From assembly GCF_025147485.1 (NCBI RefSeq), contig NZ_CP102263.1, positions 1,997,501-2,061,500 on the forward strand: a stretch of 64,000 bases of DNA. The letters run 5' to 3'. Made by a program: the position numbers and the translations under genes. Positions 45,565 through 54,757 of the stretch are shown piece after piece. Source of the stretch: Bacteroides uniformis. GTDB taxonomy: Bacteria > Bacteroidota > Bacteroidia > Bacteroidales > Bacteroidaceae. Numbering within the stretch: the stretch's first letter is position 1; each line of letters starts with the position of its first letter. The notes beneath the pieces are model-generated. The model ran no database searches. It worked only from the letters and a program-made list of their open reading frames with translations, and was not told where the DNA came from.

Positions 45565-47478
45565 TTATAGCAATAGTAGCAGTATCAGTGCCAGCGTGCC
45601 CAGCAGGAATACAAATGTATATTGCTGGATGCGTCCGCTCTGCAGACCGCGTATCTCGTCACTGGTAGCCTCGGCACTCCAGGCAAGGAAGTTGAAGAAG
45701 CCGTCCACTACATGGCGGTCCCACCAGGCGATGGGGCGGCAGATGCAGCCGAAGATGATGCGGTGGGTGATGAACTGGTAGACCTCGTCCAGATAGAAGC
45801 GGTGGTAAGCTGCTGTCCACAAGCCTTTGAAACGGTGTGCCAATGTATCGGCAACGGGCTGTCGGCTACCTGCATAGATGTAGGTGGCAATGGCTATGGA
45901 AACCACCGCTACGGCGATACTTGTACCTGCCACACTCCAGTCCAGATGGATGTTATATGCTTCACCGTTGGAACTGATGAAGTGTCCGAAAGGAATGAAA
46001 CCGGCAACTATCGTAACCACAGCAAGGAGCATCAGGGGCAGGGTCATCGCCAGAGGACTCTCGTGGGGGTGAGGCACGTGGCTGTCGCCCCCATCACTTG
46101 TCGACTTTTGTCCCGGCTCTGAGCCGGCCCAAAAGATACCATAATAAAGACGGAACATATAGAATGCTGTCATACCTGCAATCACTGTCATAATCCATCC
46201 CATAGTGGGGCTGAACAGGAAGCATGCCGTCAGGATTTCATCTTTGGAGAAGAATCCGGAGAACGGCGGGATACCAGCAATGGCGAGACATGCGATGAGG
46301 AACGTGATATGCGTAATGGGCATATACTTCCGCAGTCCGCCCATGGCAGACATCTCGTTACTGTGTACGGCATGGATGATGCTACCCGCTCCGAGGAACA
46401 GCAATGCCTTGAACATGGCATGTGTGAACAAGTGGAACATGCCTGCCATGTAGCCCAGTCCCCCTTCGTGCGGGTCGGCTGATGTACATACACCCAGCGC
46501 CACCATCATGAAACCGATTTGGGAGATGGTGGAGAATGCCAGTACACGTTTGATATCACTCTGCACACATGCCACACTGGCGGCATAGAATGCCGTGAAA
46601 GCTCCTACGTATGCCACGATGTGCAGCACGCTGGGAGCATACTCTATGAACAACGGGAACATGCGTGCCACCAGATAGACCCCTGCAACCACCATCGTGG
46701 CGGCATGAATCAGTGCACTGACTGGCGTAGGACCTTCCATGGCATCGGGCAGCCAGATGTGCAACGGGAACATGGCACTCTTTCCGGCGCCACCGATGAA
46801 CATCAGTCCCAAGGCAAGCGGAATCATGGCCGCACCGCCCTTTGCCAGCGCCATCTCATTGGGGCTGAAGGTGTATGTGCCGGCATAATATCCATAGACA
46901 AGGATACCTATAAGGAAACCTAGGTCAGCAAAACGGGTAACGATAAATGCTTTCTTCGAAGCAGCAATAGCTGCGGGTTTCGTATAGTAGAAACCAATCA
47001 GCAGATAGGAGGACACGCCCACCAACTCCCAGAAAAGATACATCTGGAAGATATTCGTAGCCACTACCAGTCCGAGCATGGACATGGTGAAGAGCGACAG
47101 GAAGGCGTAGTAACGCTGGAAACCGCGTTCGCCCTTCATGTAGCCGAAAGAGTATATGTGTACCAGCAGCGAAACGGTACTGATGACCACGAGCATCATA
47201 ACCGAAATCGGGTCGAGTAGGATACCCATGTCGATACTGAGGCTTTCTGTGAAAGGCAGCCATTTGAAGTTATAGGGCATCAGCGCCTCGTACGTACCAT
47301 CGGCAAGGCGGGGAGCGCTGAAGTACATTCCTGCGGTGAGATAGGAAAGCACTGCGACCACACCCAGTGCCGCAGTTCCGATAAGGCCGGCAGTGCGGTG
47401 TGACATCCATTTACCTCCAAGTCCCAGAGCGAGGAAAGAGAGGAAAGGGAGTAGAAGGATTAATATTGTATATTCCAT
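45565..47478 (-). CDS. nuoL: NADH-quinone oxidoreductase subunit L
   Basis: 637 residues from ATG 47478 (an in-frame ATG at 47496 gives six more residues, MINIVY). About 16 helices. Motifs: FWELVGVSSYLLIGFYYTKP, PLHIWLPDAMEGPTPVSALIHAATMVVAGVY and SGFFSKDEIL. The C-terminal extension contains the long lateral helix and a final membrane segment. Distal proton-pumping subunit. Confidence 0.95.
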   Translation of the reverse strand: MEYTILILLLPFLSFLALGLGGKWMSHRTAGLIGTAALGVVAVLSYLTAGMYFSAPRLADGTYEALMPYNFKWLPFTESLSIDMGILLDPISVMMLVVISTVSLLVHIYSFGYMKGERGFQRYYAFLSLFTMSMLGLVVATNIFQMYLFWELVGVSSYLLIGFYYTKPAAIAASKKAFIVTRFADLGFLIGILVYGYYAGTYTFSPNEMALAKGGAAMIPLALGLMFIGGAGKSAMFPLHIWLPDAMEGPTPVSALIHAATMVVAGVYLVARMFPLFIEYAPSVLHIVAYVGAFTAFYAASVACVQSDIKRVLAFSTISQIGFMMVALGVCTSADPHEGGLGYMAGMFHLFTHAMFKALLFLGAGSIIHAVHSNEMSAMGGLRKYMPITHITFLIACLAIAGIPPFSGFFSKDEILTACFLFSPTMGWIMTVIAGMTAFYMFRLYYGIFWAGSEPGQKSTSDGGDSHVPHPHESPLAMTLPLMLLAVVTIVAGFIPFGHFISSNGEAYNIHLDWSVAGTSIAVAVVSIAIATYIYAGSRQPVADTLAHRFKGLWTAAYHRFYLDEVYQFITHRIIFGCICRPIAWWDRHVVDGFFNFLAWSAEATSDEIRGLQSGRIQQYTFVFLLGTLALILLLLL

Positions 47479-47536
47479 ATATACTATGTTTATCAATTAT
47501 TACTATTCAAGAAACATCGCTTGGCGATTCTTGCTC

Positions 47537-47845
47537 TTACCACTTCATCTCATCCAGTTTGTTCACCTGGATACTGCGGATGTTACGGTAGATGTTAATC
47601 ATGATGGCAATGGCTACAGCCGTTTCGGCCGCCGAGATGGCGATGGAGAATAAAGAGAAGAAATATCCTTCCAGTCCTCCGGGGAATAGGAAACGGTTGA
47701 ACACCGCAAAGTTGATGTCCGTGGCATTCAGAATCAGCTCGATGCTGATAAGTATCGCCAGTGTGTTGCGGCGGGTGAAGAACCCATAGATGCCTGCGAA
47801 AAACATGATAGCCGAAACTATCAGATAATATTCCATGTGTATCAT
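47537..47845 (-). CDS. nuoK: NADH-quinone oxidoreductase subunit K
   Basis: 102 residues, three membrane helices; GIYGFFTRRNTLAILISIELILNATDINF contains the conserved Glu. An alternative start at 47836 (MEYYLIVSA) removes three residues. Starts 5 bases after nuoJ. Confidence 0.94.
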   Translation of the reverse strand: MIHMEYYLIVSAIMFFAGIYGFFTRRNTLAILISIELILNATDINFAVFNRFLFPGGLEGYFFSLFSIAISAAETAVAIAIMINIYRNIRSIQVNKLDEMKW

Positions 47846-47850
47846 AATTC

Positions 47851-48363
47851 TTATCTTTTACGTGCTATTAATAATCCACCTACGATACATGCCAATAACA
47901 AGATGCTGACTGCTTCGAAGGGAAGCAGATAACCATACTTGTCACCGCTCAGCATGTGGTGACCGATGGTCTTGATGTTGACCTCCAAAGGTTCCACGTC
48001 GGTGGTGGCAATGAACTTATGCTTCAAAGTGATGAATACTACGATGATGGCACCGCCCACGGTGGCACCCAGTCCGGCAAGGAACCTGCTACGCTTTAAC
48101 TTCTCGATGACATCGCCTTCGCCACTGGTAAGCAGTATGGAGAAGACGTAGAGCACTACGATACCGCCGGCATAGACCATAATCTGCACGGAACCGAGGA
48201 AGGTGTAACCCAGCAGAAAGTAGATGCCTGCCGTACCGAAAAGCACGAACAGCAGGTAGGTGGCCGAGCGCACCATGCGATGGGTCGTTACCGTCAAGAT
48301 GGAAAATACGGTGATAAAGGCCGCAAGGAAGTAGAATACTACTGTTTCAAGAGTTATTTCCAT
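47851..48363 (-). CDS. nuoJ: NADH-quinone oxidoreductase subunit J
   Basis: 170 residues, five predicted membrane helices, with TYLLFVLFGTAGIYFLLGYTFLGSVQIMVYAGGIVVLYVF carrying the TM3 pi-bulge region of the family. Between nuoI and nuoK in the leftward operon. Confidence 0.94.
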   Translation of the reverse strand: MEITLETVVFYFLAAFITVFSILTVTTHRMVRSATYLLFVLFGTAGIYFLLGYTFLGSVQIMVYAGGIVVLYVFSILLTSGEGDVIEKLKRSRFLAGLGATVGGAIIVVFITLKHKFIATTDVEPLEVNIKTIGHHMLSGDKYGYLLPFEAVSILLLACIVGGLLIARKR

Positions 48364-48393
48364 GTTGTTTAATTACAAGTTACTATTAACGAA

Positions 48394-48897
48394 TTACTTT
48401 GTTGTCTCTTCTTTGGGAGCAGTGGGTTTCTTTTTTTCTTCTACATGGCTGCCCGGACGGTTCAGCGTCATGACCAGTTTCGTGCGGTCAAACACTGCAT
48501 GCTCAAAATCCTGGTCGAACGTGATGGCATCGTGAGGGCAGGCATTCACACAGAGTTGGCAGAACATGCACGAACCGAGGTCGTATTCGTACTTAACCAA
48601 TATCTTCTTTTTCTTGCCGTCTTCCGTTTCAACCATCTCGCCGGTCACCTTGATGGTGTCGTTGGGACAAGCCATCTGGCACAAACCGCAAGCTACACAC
48701 CGATGTTCATTTTTATCATTATGGGGCATGGTCAGCGTGCCACGGAAACGGTCGGAGAGTTTCAATGTCGAGCGGTTTTCCGGATATTGTTCGGTAGTCT
48801 TTCGTCGGCAGAATACGGTCATGGTTGTTTTCATACCTGTCAGCAGAGAAGTGACGCCGTGTATGAGTCCGCCGATATAAGAGTTCTTTTCTTTCAT
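48394..48897 (-). CDS. nuoI: NADH-quinone oxidoreductase subunit I
   Basis: 167 residues from ATG 48897 (MKEKNSYIGGLIHG); a further ATG at 48927 would add ten residues with no family match. Two [4Fe-4S] motifs are visible, CVACGLCQMACP and CMFCQLCVNACP, which bind clusters N6a and N6b passing electrons to NuoB. The C-terminal tail is Lys-rich. Confidence 0.94.
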   Translation of the reverse strand: MKEKNSYIGGLIHGVTSLLTGMKTTMTVFCRRKTTEQYPENRSTLKLSDRFRGTLTMPHNDKNEHRCVACGLCQMACPNDTIKVTGEMVETEDGKKKKILVKYEYDLGSCMFCQLCVNACPHDAITFDQDFEHAVFDRTKLVMTLNRPGSHVEEKKKPTAPKEETTK

Positions 48898-48954
48898 TAC
48901 TTTTGCCTTTATTAAAATTATCCGCAAGGAAATCTTGCTCCGGCGCTACGCCGG

Positions 48955-50040
48955 TTAGAAATGCAATTTAAATACTACAATTAATACCATCAAAATCAAG
49001 TTCACCATAGAGATGGGTACCAGGTACTTCCACTCCAGATTCAGAATCTGGTCAATACGCAGGCGGGGGAAGGTCCACTTTATCCACATCAGCAGGAAGA
49101 CTACGAAGAAGGCCTTTCCGAAGAACCATACAAATCCCGGAATGTAATCCATCACTGCGTTGAAGCCGTCCAGGCCTACGATGTGTAGCGGCATCCAGCC
49201 TCCCAGGAAGATGGTGGCTGCCACGGAGGCTACGATAAACAGATTCAAATATTCTGCCAGATAGAAGAATCCGAAGCCCATACCGCTGTATTCCGTATGG
49301 TATCCGGCAGTCAACTCGCTTTCGGCTTCGGGCAAGTCGAAGGGACCGCGGTTGGTTTCCGCATTTCCGGCAATGAGGTAGATGATGAAGGCTATCAATG
49401 CAGGGATATGTCCCTTGAAGATGAACCAGCCGTCAGCTTGTCCTTCTACTATTTCGGAGAACTGCATGGTTCCCATCAACACTACCATTGTCAGTATGCT
49501 CAATCCGCAGGACAACTCGTAGCTGATAATCTGCGCACCGCTTCGCATGGCTCCAATCAGCGAGAATTTATTGTTGGAACTCCAGCCTGCCAGCAGGATA
49601 CCCACTACGCCGATACTCGATGCAGCCAGCAGGAAGAACACTCCTACATTGAAGTCCAATACCTCCAATCCCTTGTTGATGGGCAGGCAGGCAAATGTCA
49701 GGAAAGAAGCGATGATTACCATGAACGGTGCCAGATTGTAGAGGAACCGGTCAGAGAATTTCAAATCAATGATTTCCTTTGTCAACATCTTGATGACGTC
49801 GCAGGGCACTTGGAGCAATCCCCATTTCCCCACGCGCATCGGACCGAGGCGGCATTGGAAGAAGGCGCATATCTTACGCTCCATGTAAATCAGGATGATG
49901 GCAAGCACGGCATACATCAAAATGATGCATACGCCAATCACCACGCATTCGAGGAATATTGCCAGACCTTCCGGCATCAGGGAAGTCAGCATCTGGTGTA
50001 TCCAGTTGGTTACTATACTAAAGTCAAACACGTTGTTCAT
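48955..50040 (-). CDS. nuoH: NADH-quinone oxidoreductase subunit H
   Basis: 361 residues, about eight membrane helices; the family signatures [50 protein letters not shown] and the long C-terminal helix are present. Forms the quinone-binding cavity with NuoB and NuoD. Separated from nuoCD by a 131-base repeat array. Confidence 0.95.
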   Translation of the reverse strand: MNNVFDFSIVTNWIHQMLTSLMPEGLAIFLECVVIGVCIILMYAVLAIILIYMERKICAFFQCRLGPMRVGKWGLLQVPCDVIKMLTKEIIDLKFSDRFLYNLAPFMVIIASFLTFACLPINKGLEVLDFNVGVFFLLAASSIGVVGILLAGWSSNNKFSLIGAMRSGAQIISYELSCGLSILTMVVLMGTMQFSEIVEGQADGWFIFKGHIPALIAFIIYLIAGNAETNRGPFDLPEAESELTAGYHTEYSGMGFGFFYLAEYLNLFIVASVAATIFLGGWMPLHIVGLDGFNAVMDYIPGFVWFFGKAFFVVFLLMWIKWTFPRLRIDQILNLEWKYLVPISMVNLILMVLIVVFKLHF

Positions 50041-50168
50041 TTACTATTTACAATTTACTATTTACAATTTACGAGGCGCTTTTTGATTTACAATTCACAA
50101 TGTACAATTTACAATTTGGCTGCGCTGTAATTCCGCATGGTAAATTGTAAATTGTCAAATCGTAAATC
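50041..50168. repeat. Heptamer array between nuoCD and nuoH
   Basis: On the + strand TTTACTA/TTTACAA words alternate with period 7 (50041-50069), then TTTACAATTCACAATGTACAATTTACAATT (50094-50118 region), and finally the inverse words AAATTGTAAATTG and AAATCGTAAAT (50141-50168). Stop triplets occur in the sense direction in all frames. Confidence 0.8.
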
Positions 50169-50171
50169 CTT

Positions 50172-51761
50172 TTATCTGTCAATATCTGGTACTACATAAT
50201 CCAATGTTCCGCCAATGGCAATAAGGTCGGCGATTTTAGCTCCGCGGCAAATCGTATTTACGGTCGATACCAATGGCAAGCCCGTACTGCGGAAATGCAG
50301 GCGGTAAGGCATCTTGTCGCCGTGGCTTTCGAGGAAGACGCCGAACTCACCGCGGCTACCTTCTACGGCTGCATAATAAGTGCCTTCCGGTACGCGGATA
50401 ATAGGTTTCATCTTTTCCTGGTAGGCTCCTTCCGGGATGTTGTCTATCAGTTGCTCGATAATCTTCAGGCTCTCCAGAATTTCATCCATACGGATAAGGT
50501 AGCGTGCCCATGAATCGCCTTCGGTGCGGATGACTTCTTTAAAGTCCACCTTGTCATATACGGCATATGGCATACGCTTACGCACGTCGCAGGCCCATCC
50601 GCTGGCGCGTCCGGTGCCTCCGGTAGCTCCAAAGGCGATGGCATCTTCCCGTGAGAGTATACCCACACCTTTCAGACGTTGCTGGGCAATGATGTTCCCG
50701 GTGAATACGTCGTGATATTCGTGTAGGATACCGCGGAGGTAGGGGATAAACTCCTTCACTTTCTTTACGAAGCCGGGAGCAATGTCTGCCTGCACGCCAC
50801 CGATGGTGTTGTAGTTCATGATGAGGCGTCCGCCGCAAGTTTCCTCAAAGATGTCGAGTATCTTTTCGCGGTCGCGGAAACCGTAGAAGAAGGCCGTTAA
50901 TGCACCCAGGTCCATAGCAAGACAAGAATAGAACAGCAGGTGAGAGTCTATTCGCTGCAACTCGTCCATGATGGTACGTATGTACTGCACGCGTTCGCTT
51001 ACTTCCACGCCCATTGCCTTTTCGATACACATGCACAAGGCATGGCGGTTCTGGTGTGCGCCCAGGTAGTCCAGACGGTCGGTCAGAGCCAAGGTCTGCG
51101 GATAGGTCAGGCTTTCGCACATCTTCTCGATACCCCGGTGGATGTAGCCGCAGTTGGCATCAATCTTGTCGATGATTTCACCCTCCAATGATACACGGAA
51201 GCGCATTACGCCGTGGGTGGCCGGATGTTGGGGACCGATGTTCACCACATATTCCTCATCACCGAAAAGTTGCATCTCCTTATTCTTGATGCTACCGTCG
51301 GGATTCAGCTCCAATTCCATGGTAGTGTCCACCGTTTCTTCGTTGTCCATACGCAACGGATTATCTTTTTCCGGCTCATTGTCTTTACGCATGGGATAGC
51401 CTACCCAGTCATTGCGCAGATAGAGTCGGCGCATATCTGGATGACCGATGAAAACGATGCCGTAAAAGTCGTAGACTTCGCGCTCGTTGAAATCCGCAGC
51501 TTTCCAGATATCGCTGACGGAAGGAAGTTCGGGATGTTCCCGGTTTAGAGTGGCGGTGCGTACCGCTATCCGTTCGCCGGTAATAGTAGATTCCAACAGA
51601 TAGACTACACCGAGTCCGCGGGGGGTGTCCGGTGCGTCTTTCTCGTCGGGTATTCCCCAATCCATACCGCTGAGGCATTCCAGGAAGTCCATTTGTTTCT
51701 CTTTCCGCAGACGCAGCATTTCGTCGTGCAGGACTGAGGGCTCTATGTATTTTATTTCCAT
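50172..51761 (-). CDS. nuoCD: Fused NADH-quinone oxidoreductase subunits C/D
   Basis: 529 residues. Residues 1-130 are NuoC-like (EREVYDFYGIVFIGHPDMRRLYLRNDWVGYPMRK). From about 155 a NuoD (49-kDa) domain follows: YVVNIGPQHPATHGVMRFRV, GYIHRGIEKMCES, and CDVRKRMPYAVYDKVDF with the quinone-site Tyr/His. The fusion is usual in Bacteroidota. Upstream nuoB ends 15 bases before the ATG. Confidence 0.95.
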   Translation of the reverse strand: MEIKYIEPSVLHDEMLRLRKEKQMDFLECLSGMDWGIPDEKDAPDTPRGLGVVYLLESTITGERIAVRTATLNREHPELPSVSDIWKAADFNEREVYDFYGIVFIGHPDMRRLYLRNDWVGYPMRKDNEPEKDNPLRMDNEETVDTTMELELNPDGSIKNKEMQLFGDEEYVVNIGPQHPATHGVMRFRVSLEGEIIDKIDANCGYIHRGIEKMCESLTYPQTLALTDRLDYLGAHQNRHALCMCIEKAMGVEVSERVQYIRTIMDELQRIDSHLLFYSCLAMDLGALTAFFYGFRDREKILDIFEETCGGRLIMNYNTIGGVQADIAPGFVKKVKEFIPYLRGILHEYHDVFTGNIIAQQRLKGVGILSREDAIAFGATGGTGRASGWACDVRKRMPYAVYDKVDFKEVIRTEGDSWARYLIRMDEILESLKIIEQLIDNIPEGAYQEKMKPIIRVPEGTYYAAVEGSRGEFGVFLESHGDKMPYRLHFRSTGLPLVSTVNTICRGAKIADLIAIGGTLDYVVPDIDR

Positions 51762-51776
51762 ATTTTTAAGTACTGA

Positions 51777-52358
51777 TTAGTGGTTCTCTTCTTTTCTGTT
51801 TACTCCACCGAAGTATTTCTCTATTTTCACTTTACGCTGCAATTGCATCATGCCGTAGTAGAATGCTTCCGGACGCGGAGGGCAACCGGGAATGTAGACA
51901 TCCACCGGCAGAATCTTGTCCACACCGTTCACCACGTGATAGGATTTCTTGAACGGGCCTCCGCTGACGGCACAGCCGCCTACGGCTACTACATATTTCG
52001 GATCGGCCATCTGGTCGTAAAGACGTTTCAGAACGGGAGCCATCTTGTTGGTTATTGTTCCGCAAACCATAATCATGTCTGCCTGGCGCGGACTGGCACG
52101 GGCTACCTCGAACCCGAAGCGCGCCATATCGTAGCGGGCTGCGCCGAGGGCCATGAATTCGATACCGCAACAGCTGGTTGCAAACGTAAGAGGCCACAGT
52201 GAGTTGCTGCGTCCCCAGTTGACGAAATCGTCCAGTACGCCAAGGGCGACATTGGCGCCTCCGGCATTAAGTTCCCGAACCAGTTTCTCCAACGTTTCGT
52301 TGTCTGTAAACTCCTCATAAGGGATAGATTTAATTTTCGGCTTCTTTGTTACTTCCAT
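51777..52358 (-). CDS. nuoB: NADH-quinone oxidoreductase subunit B
   Basis: 193 residues from ATG 52358 ([17 protein letters not shown]); the frame runs on upstream but overlaps nuoA and does not fit the family. Cluster N2 ligands are seen: [25 protein letters not shown] and [11 protein letters not shown]. It overlaps the end of nuoA by 10 bases. Confidence 0.95.
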   Translation of the reverse strand: MEVTKKPKIKSIPYEEFTDNETLEKLVRELNAGGANVALGVLDDFVNWGRSNSLWPLTFATSCCGIEFMALGAARYDMARFGFEVARASPRQADMIMVCGTITNKMAPVLKRLYDQMADPKYVVAVGGCAVSGGPFKKSYHVVNGVDKILPVDVYIPGCPPRPEAFYYGMMQLQRKVKIEKYFGGVNRKEENH

Positions 52359-52699
52359 TCCAAAGCTCCTTTCCTCCAGGCATAAGCAAGGCCCAGAATC
52401 AATATAATCAGGAAAAATAAAACACTGAAAAGTCCTGCCACGCCAAGTTCGCGGGTGATGACTGCCCAAGGAAACAGAAATACCGTTTCCACTTCGAACA
52501 TCAGGAACAAGATGGCAAACAGATAGTAACCTACCCGGAATTGCATCCACGATTTACCGCGGGTAGGGATACCACACTCGTACGGCTCCATCTTCTGTGC
52601 ATTGTACGAACGGGGTGCTATCGCATTGGAGAGCGCGATGACGATACCCACGAAAGCGATTGCCGTCAATAAGACGACCACTAACAAAGTAAAGTTCAT
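52349..52699 (-). CDS. nuoA: NADH-quinone oxidoreductase subunit A
   Basis: 116 residues, three membrane helices; [44 protein letters not shown] is the family signature. First gene of the leftward operon nuoA-B-CD-H-I-J-K-L-M-N. No NuoE, F or G gene is nearby. In the upstream spacer (52700-52809), hairpins GCAAGCG/CGCTTGC (52785-52802) and CCGG/CCGG (52743-52774) may be terminators or attenuators. Confidence 0.95.
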   Translation of the reverse strand: MNFTLLVVVLLTAIAFVGIVIALSNAIAPRSYNAQKMEPYECGIPTRGKSWMQFRVGYYLFAILFLMFEVETVFLFPWAVITRELGVAGLFSVLFFLIILILGLAYAWRKGALEWK

Positions 52700-52809
52700 A
52701 AACCTGATAAGATTTTAGATATATAATAATAGATACATCGCACCGGAGGACAAAACCTCTGAATTGTTGTCCGGCGAGTCAGGGGCAAGCGTCTGCGCTT
52801 GCAGGCCTT

Positions 52810-53181
52810 CTAAATGATAATCTTTCTTAGCCCGAACACGTAATAATTCGCGTCGGGTACGGGATGAGGAGACAGATTCAACAAACGGTCGCATTCCGGT
52901 GCATAGGCATGCTGCTGCATCTTGTAGATGTACATGCGCAGGAGTACGCTTTTGTTGGTTGGTACTTGCGTATGGTCCACATGTTCTATGCAGAGGGAGT
53001 TTGGTGAAAACAAGTCGTAGAACTTCTGGACTGCTTGTTGGGTGGTAGGAGCTTGTGACAGCGTACAGCATTCTGCTTGTCGGGTGGCAGGAACGCACAA
53101 AATATCTGCAGCTCCGGTTGCACTGTCGTGCAATAGGGCTGCAAAGATTATGATTAAACAGTATTTAATGCATTGCTTCAT
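52810..53181 (-). CDS. Small secreted protein of unknown function
   Basis: 123 residues. A signal peptide (MKQCIKYCLIIIFAALLHDSATGA) is followed by a region with several Cys (CVPATRQAECC) and a C-terminus YYVFGLRKIII. A perfect minus-strand -7 box (CAAAGATA on the + strand, 53207-53214) lies 26 bases upstream, which supports it as a gene. It is placed between trkH and nuoA in the same direction. No family recognised. Confidence 0.6.
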   Translation of the reverse strand: MKQCIKYCLIIIFAALLHDSATGAADILCVPATRQAECCTLSQAPTTQQAVQKFYDLFSPNSLCIEHVDHTQVPTNKSVLLRMYIYKMQQHAYAPECDRLLNLSPHPVPDANYYVFGLRKIII

Positions 53182-53206
53182 ACCACAATTCTCTCTTTCA
53201 AGGACG

Positions 53207-53214
53207 CAAAGATA
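53207..53214 (-). promoter_or_regulatory. Predicted -7 box for the 52810-53181 gene (possibly the nuo operon)
   Basis: The minus strand reads TATCTTTG, a perfect TAnnTTTG, 26 bases before the start codon; a -33 element is not clear. Confidence 0.5.
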
Positions 53215-53284
53215 TAATAAGTATTGTTCAATTTGCTATCCCCGCATAACAAAAAATGATTATTTTTACACTTTTTATCCTAAA

Positions 53285-54736
53285 TCAATTCCGTTTCCAG
53301 AAATCCGGTGTGAAAAGCAGCAGTACGGTAAATAACTCAAGACGACCCAGAAGCATTAAAAAGGATAACAGCCATTTAGCTGCATCGGGCAGGGCATTCC
53401 ACGAATAGGCAGGTCCGGTTTCACCCAATCCGGGTCCCATATTACCGATACTGGAAATGACGCAGCCCATTGATTCTTCAGCCCCGACACCCATAGCCAT
53501 CATGAGCAGTGTGCCGATGACTATAATGGAGATATAAATAAAACAAAAAGCCAGTACGGTGGAGACAATGGAGGGAGAGATTACCTGCTTGTTTATCCGT
53601 ACCGGAAGTATGGCATTGGGGTGTAGGATGTGTTTGAACTCGTTTCGTGAGACTTTGGTAAGAATTACCATACGTATACACTTCAAGCCTCCGGTGGTAC
53701 TGCCTGCACACGCTCCCATCAGCATGATGATGGTAAGCAGCCCCCACAAGACGGGTGTCCATTGCATATAGTCATCTGTCGCAAAACCGGTGGAGGTCTG
53801 GAGGGAGATTACCTGGAACAAGGATTTGCGGAAGGATTCTTCCATCCCCATGGGACTGGTATAGTAAAGCACGATGGCTATGACGGCAGTGAAGAGCACA
53901 ACTGAACCGAAATAGAATTTCAGCTCGGCATTGCCGATGAACTTCTTGAATTTCCGGTTGACGAACAATAATACTAAAGTGAAGTTGATACCGGAGATAA
54001 ACATGAAGATGGAGATGACATATTCTATATAAGGAGAATTATAGTAGGCAACGCTGGCCTGCTTGGTAGAGAATCCACCGGTGCCGGTAGTGGCAAATGC
54101 ATGGCAGATGCTGTCGAACCAGTCCATGCCTCCAAGCATCAGCAGGCAGACAAGTAAAGTGGTTATGCCGGTATAGATGCTCCAAATCCACTTGGCGGTG
54201 ATACCGATACGCGGATGAACCTTGTCATGTGTGGGGCCGCTTGCTTCGGCTGCGAATACCTGCAGACCACTGACTCCGAAGATAGGAAGCACTGCAATGG
54301 TGAACATGATGATTCCCAAGCCGCCAATCCACTGTGTCATGCTGCGCCAGAACAGTATTCCATGAGGAAGTGACTCGATGTCGTCCAAAATAGTGGCACC
54401 CGTACTGCTGAAACCGGACATGGTCTCGAAGAATGCATCGGCAATGTCGGGTATGTATCCGCCTATATAGAAAGGCAGCATTCCGAAAAGAGAGAATGCC
54501 ACCCAGGCAAAGCTGACCAGTACATATCCGTCACGGCGCGTCAGTTGCCGTTCACCTCCTTTACCGAGAGCTGCCAGCAATAAGCCTATCCCTGCTGTGA
54601 TACCTCCTGCTTTCCAGAAATCGAGCATATCGCTTTCTCTGTAGTAGAAAGACACGCTCGAACAGACCAGAAACATGACTGTTTCCAGCAATAGCAGAAT
54701 ACCGATAATCCGTATGATTGTCTTGAAGTTAATCAT
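53285..54736 (-). CDS. trkH: Trk-type potassium uptake membrane protein TrkH
   Basis: 483 residues, four pore-like repeats of TM-loop-TM. Selectivity-filter glycines are seen in FSSTGATILDDIE, ATTGTGGFSTK, LQTSTGFATDDY and IGNMGPGLGETGPA. Takes up K+ with gating by TrkA. It starts 21 bases after trkA in the same operon. Confidence 0.95.
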   Translation of the reverse strand: MINFKTIIRIIGILLLLETVMFLVCSSVSFYYRESDMLDFWKAGGITAGIGLLLAALGKGGERQLTRRDGYVLVSFAWVAFSLFGMLPFYIGGYIPDIADAFFETMSGFSSTGATILDDIESLPHGILFWRSMTQWIGGLGIIMFTIAVLPIFGVSGLQVFAAEASGPTHDKVHPRIGITAKWIWSIYTGITTLLVCLLMLGGMDWFDSICHAFATTGTGGFSTKQASVAYYNSPYIEYVISIFMFISGINFTLVLLFVNRKFKKFIGNAELKFYFGSVVLFTAVIAIVLYYTSPMGMEESFRKSLFQVISLQTSTGFATDDYMQWTPVLWGLLTIIMLMGACAGSTTGGLKCIRMVILTKVSRNEFKHILHPNAILPVRINKQVISPSIVSTVLAFCFIYISIIVIGTLLMMAMGVGAEESMGCVISSIGNMGPGLGETGPAYSWNALPDAAKWLLSFLMLLGRLELFTVLLLFTPDFWKRN

Positions 54737-54757
54737 TTACCAACGACTCATTCTCTA

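Noticed and set aside
52715..53098. A second - strand frame of 127 codons overlapping the small secreted protein
   Set aside because: No signal peptide or family feature; the overlapping frame 52810-53181 has a signal peptide and a promoter at the right distance.
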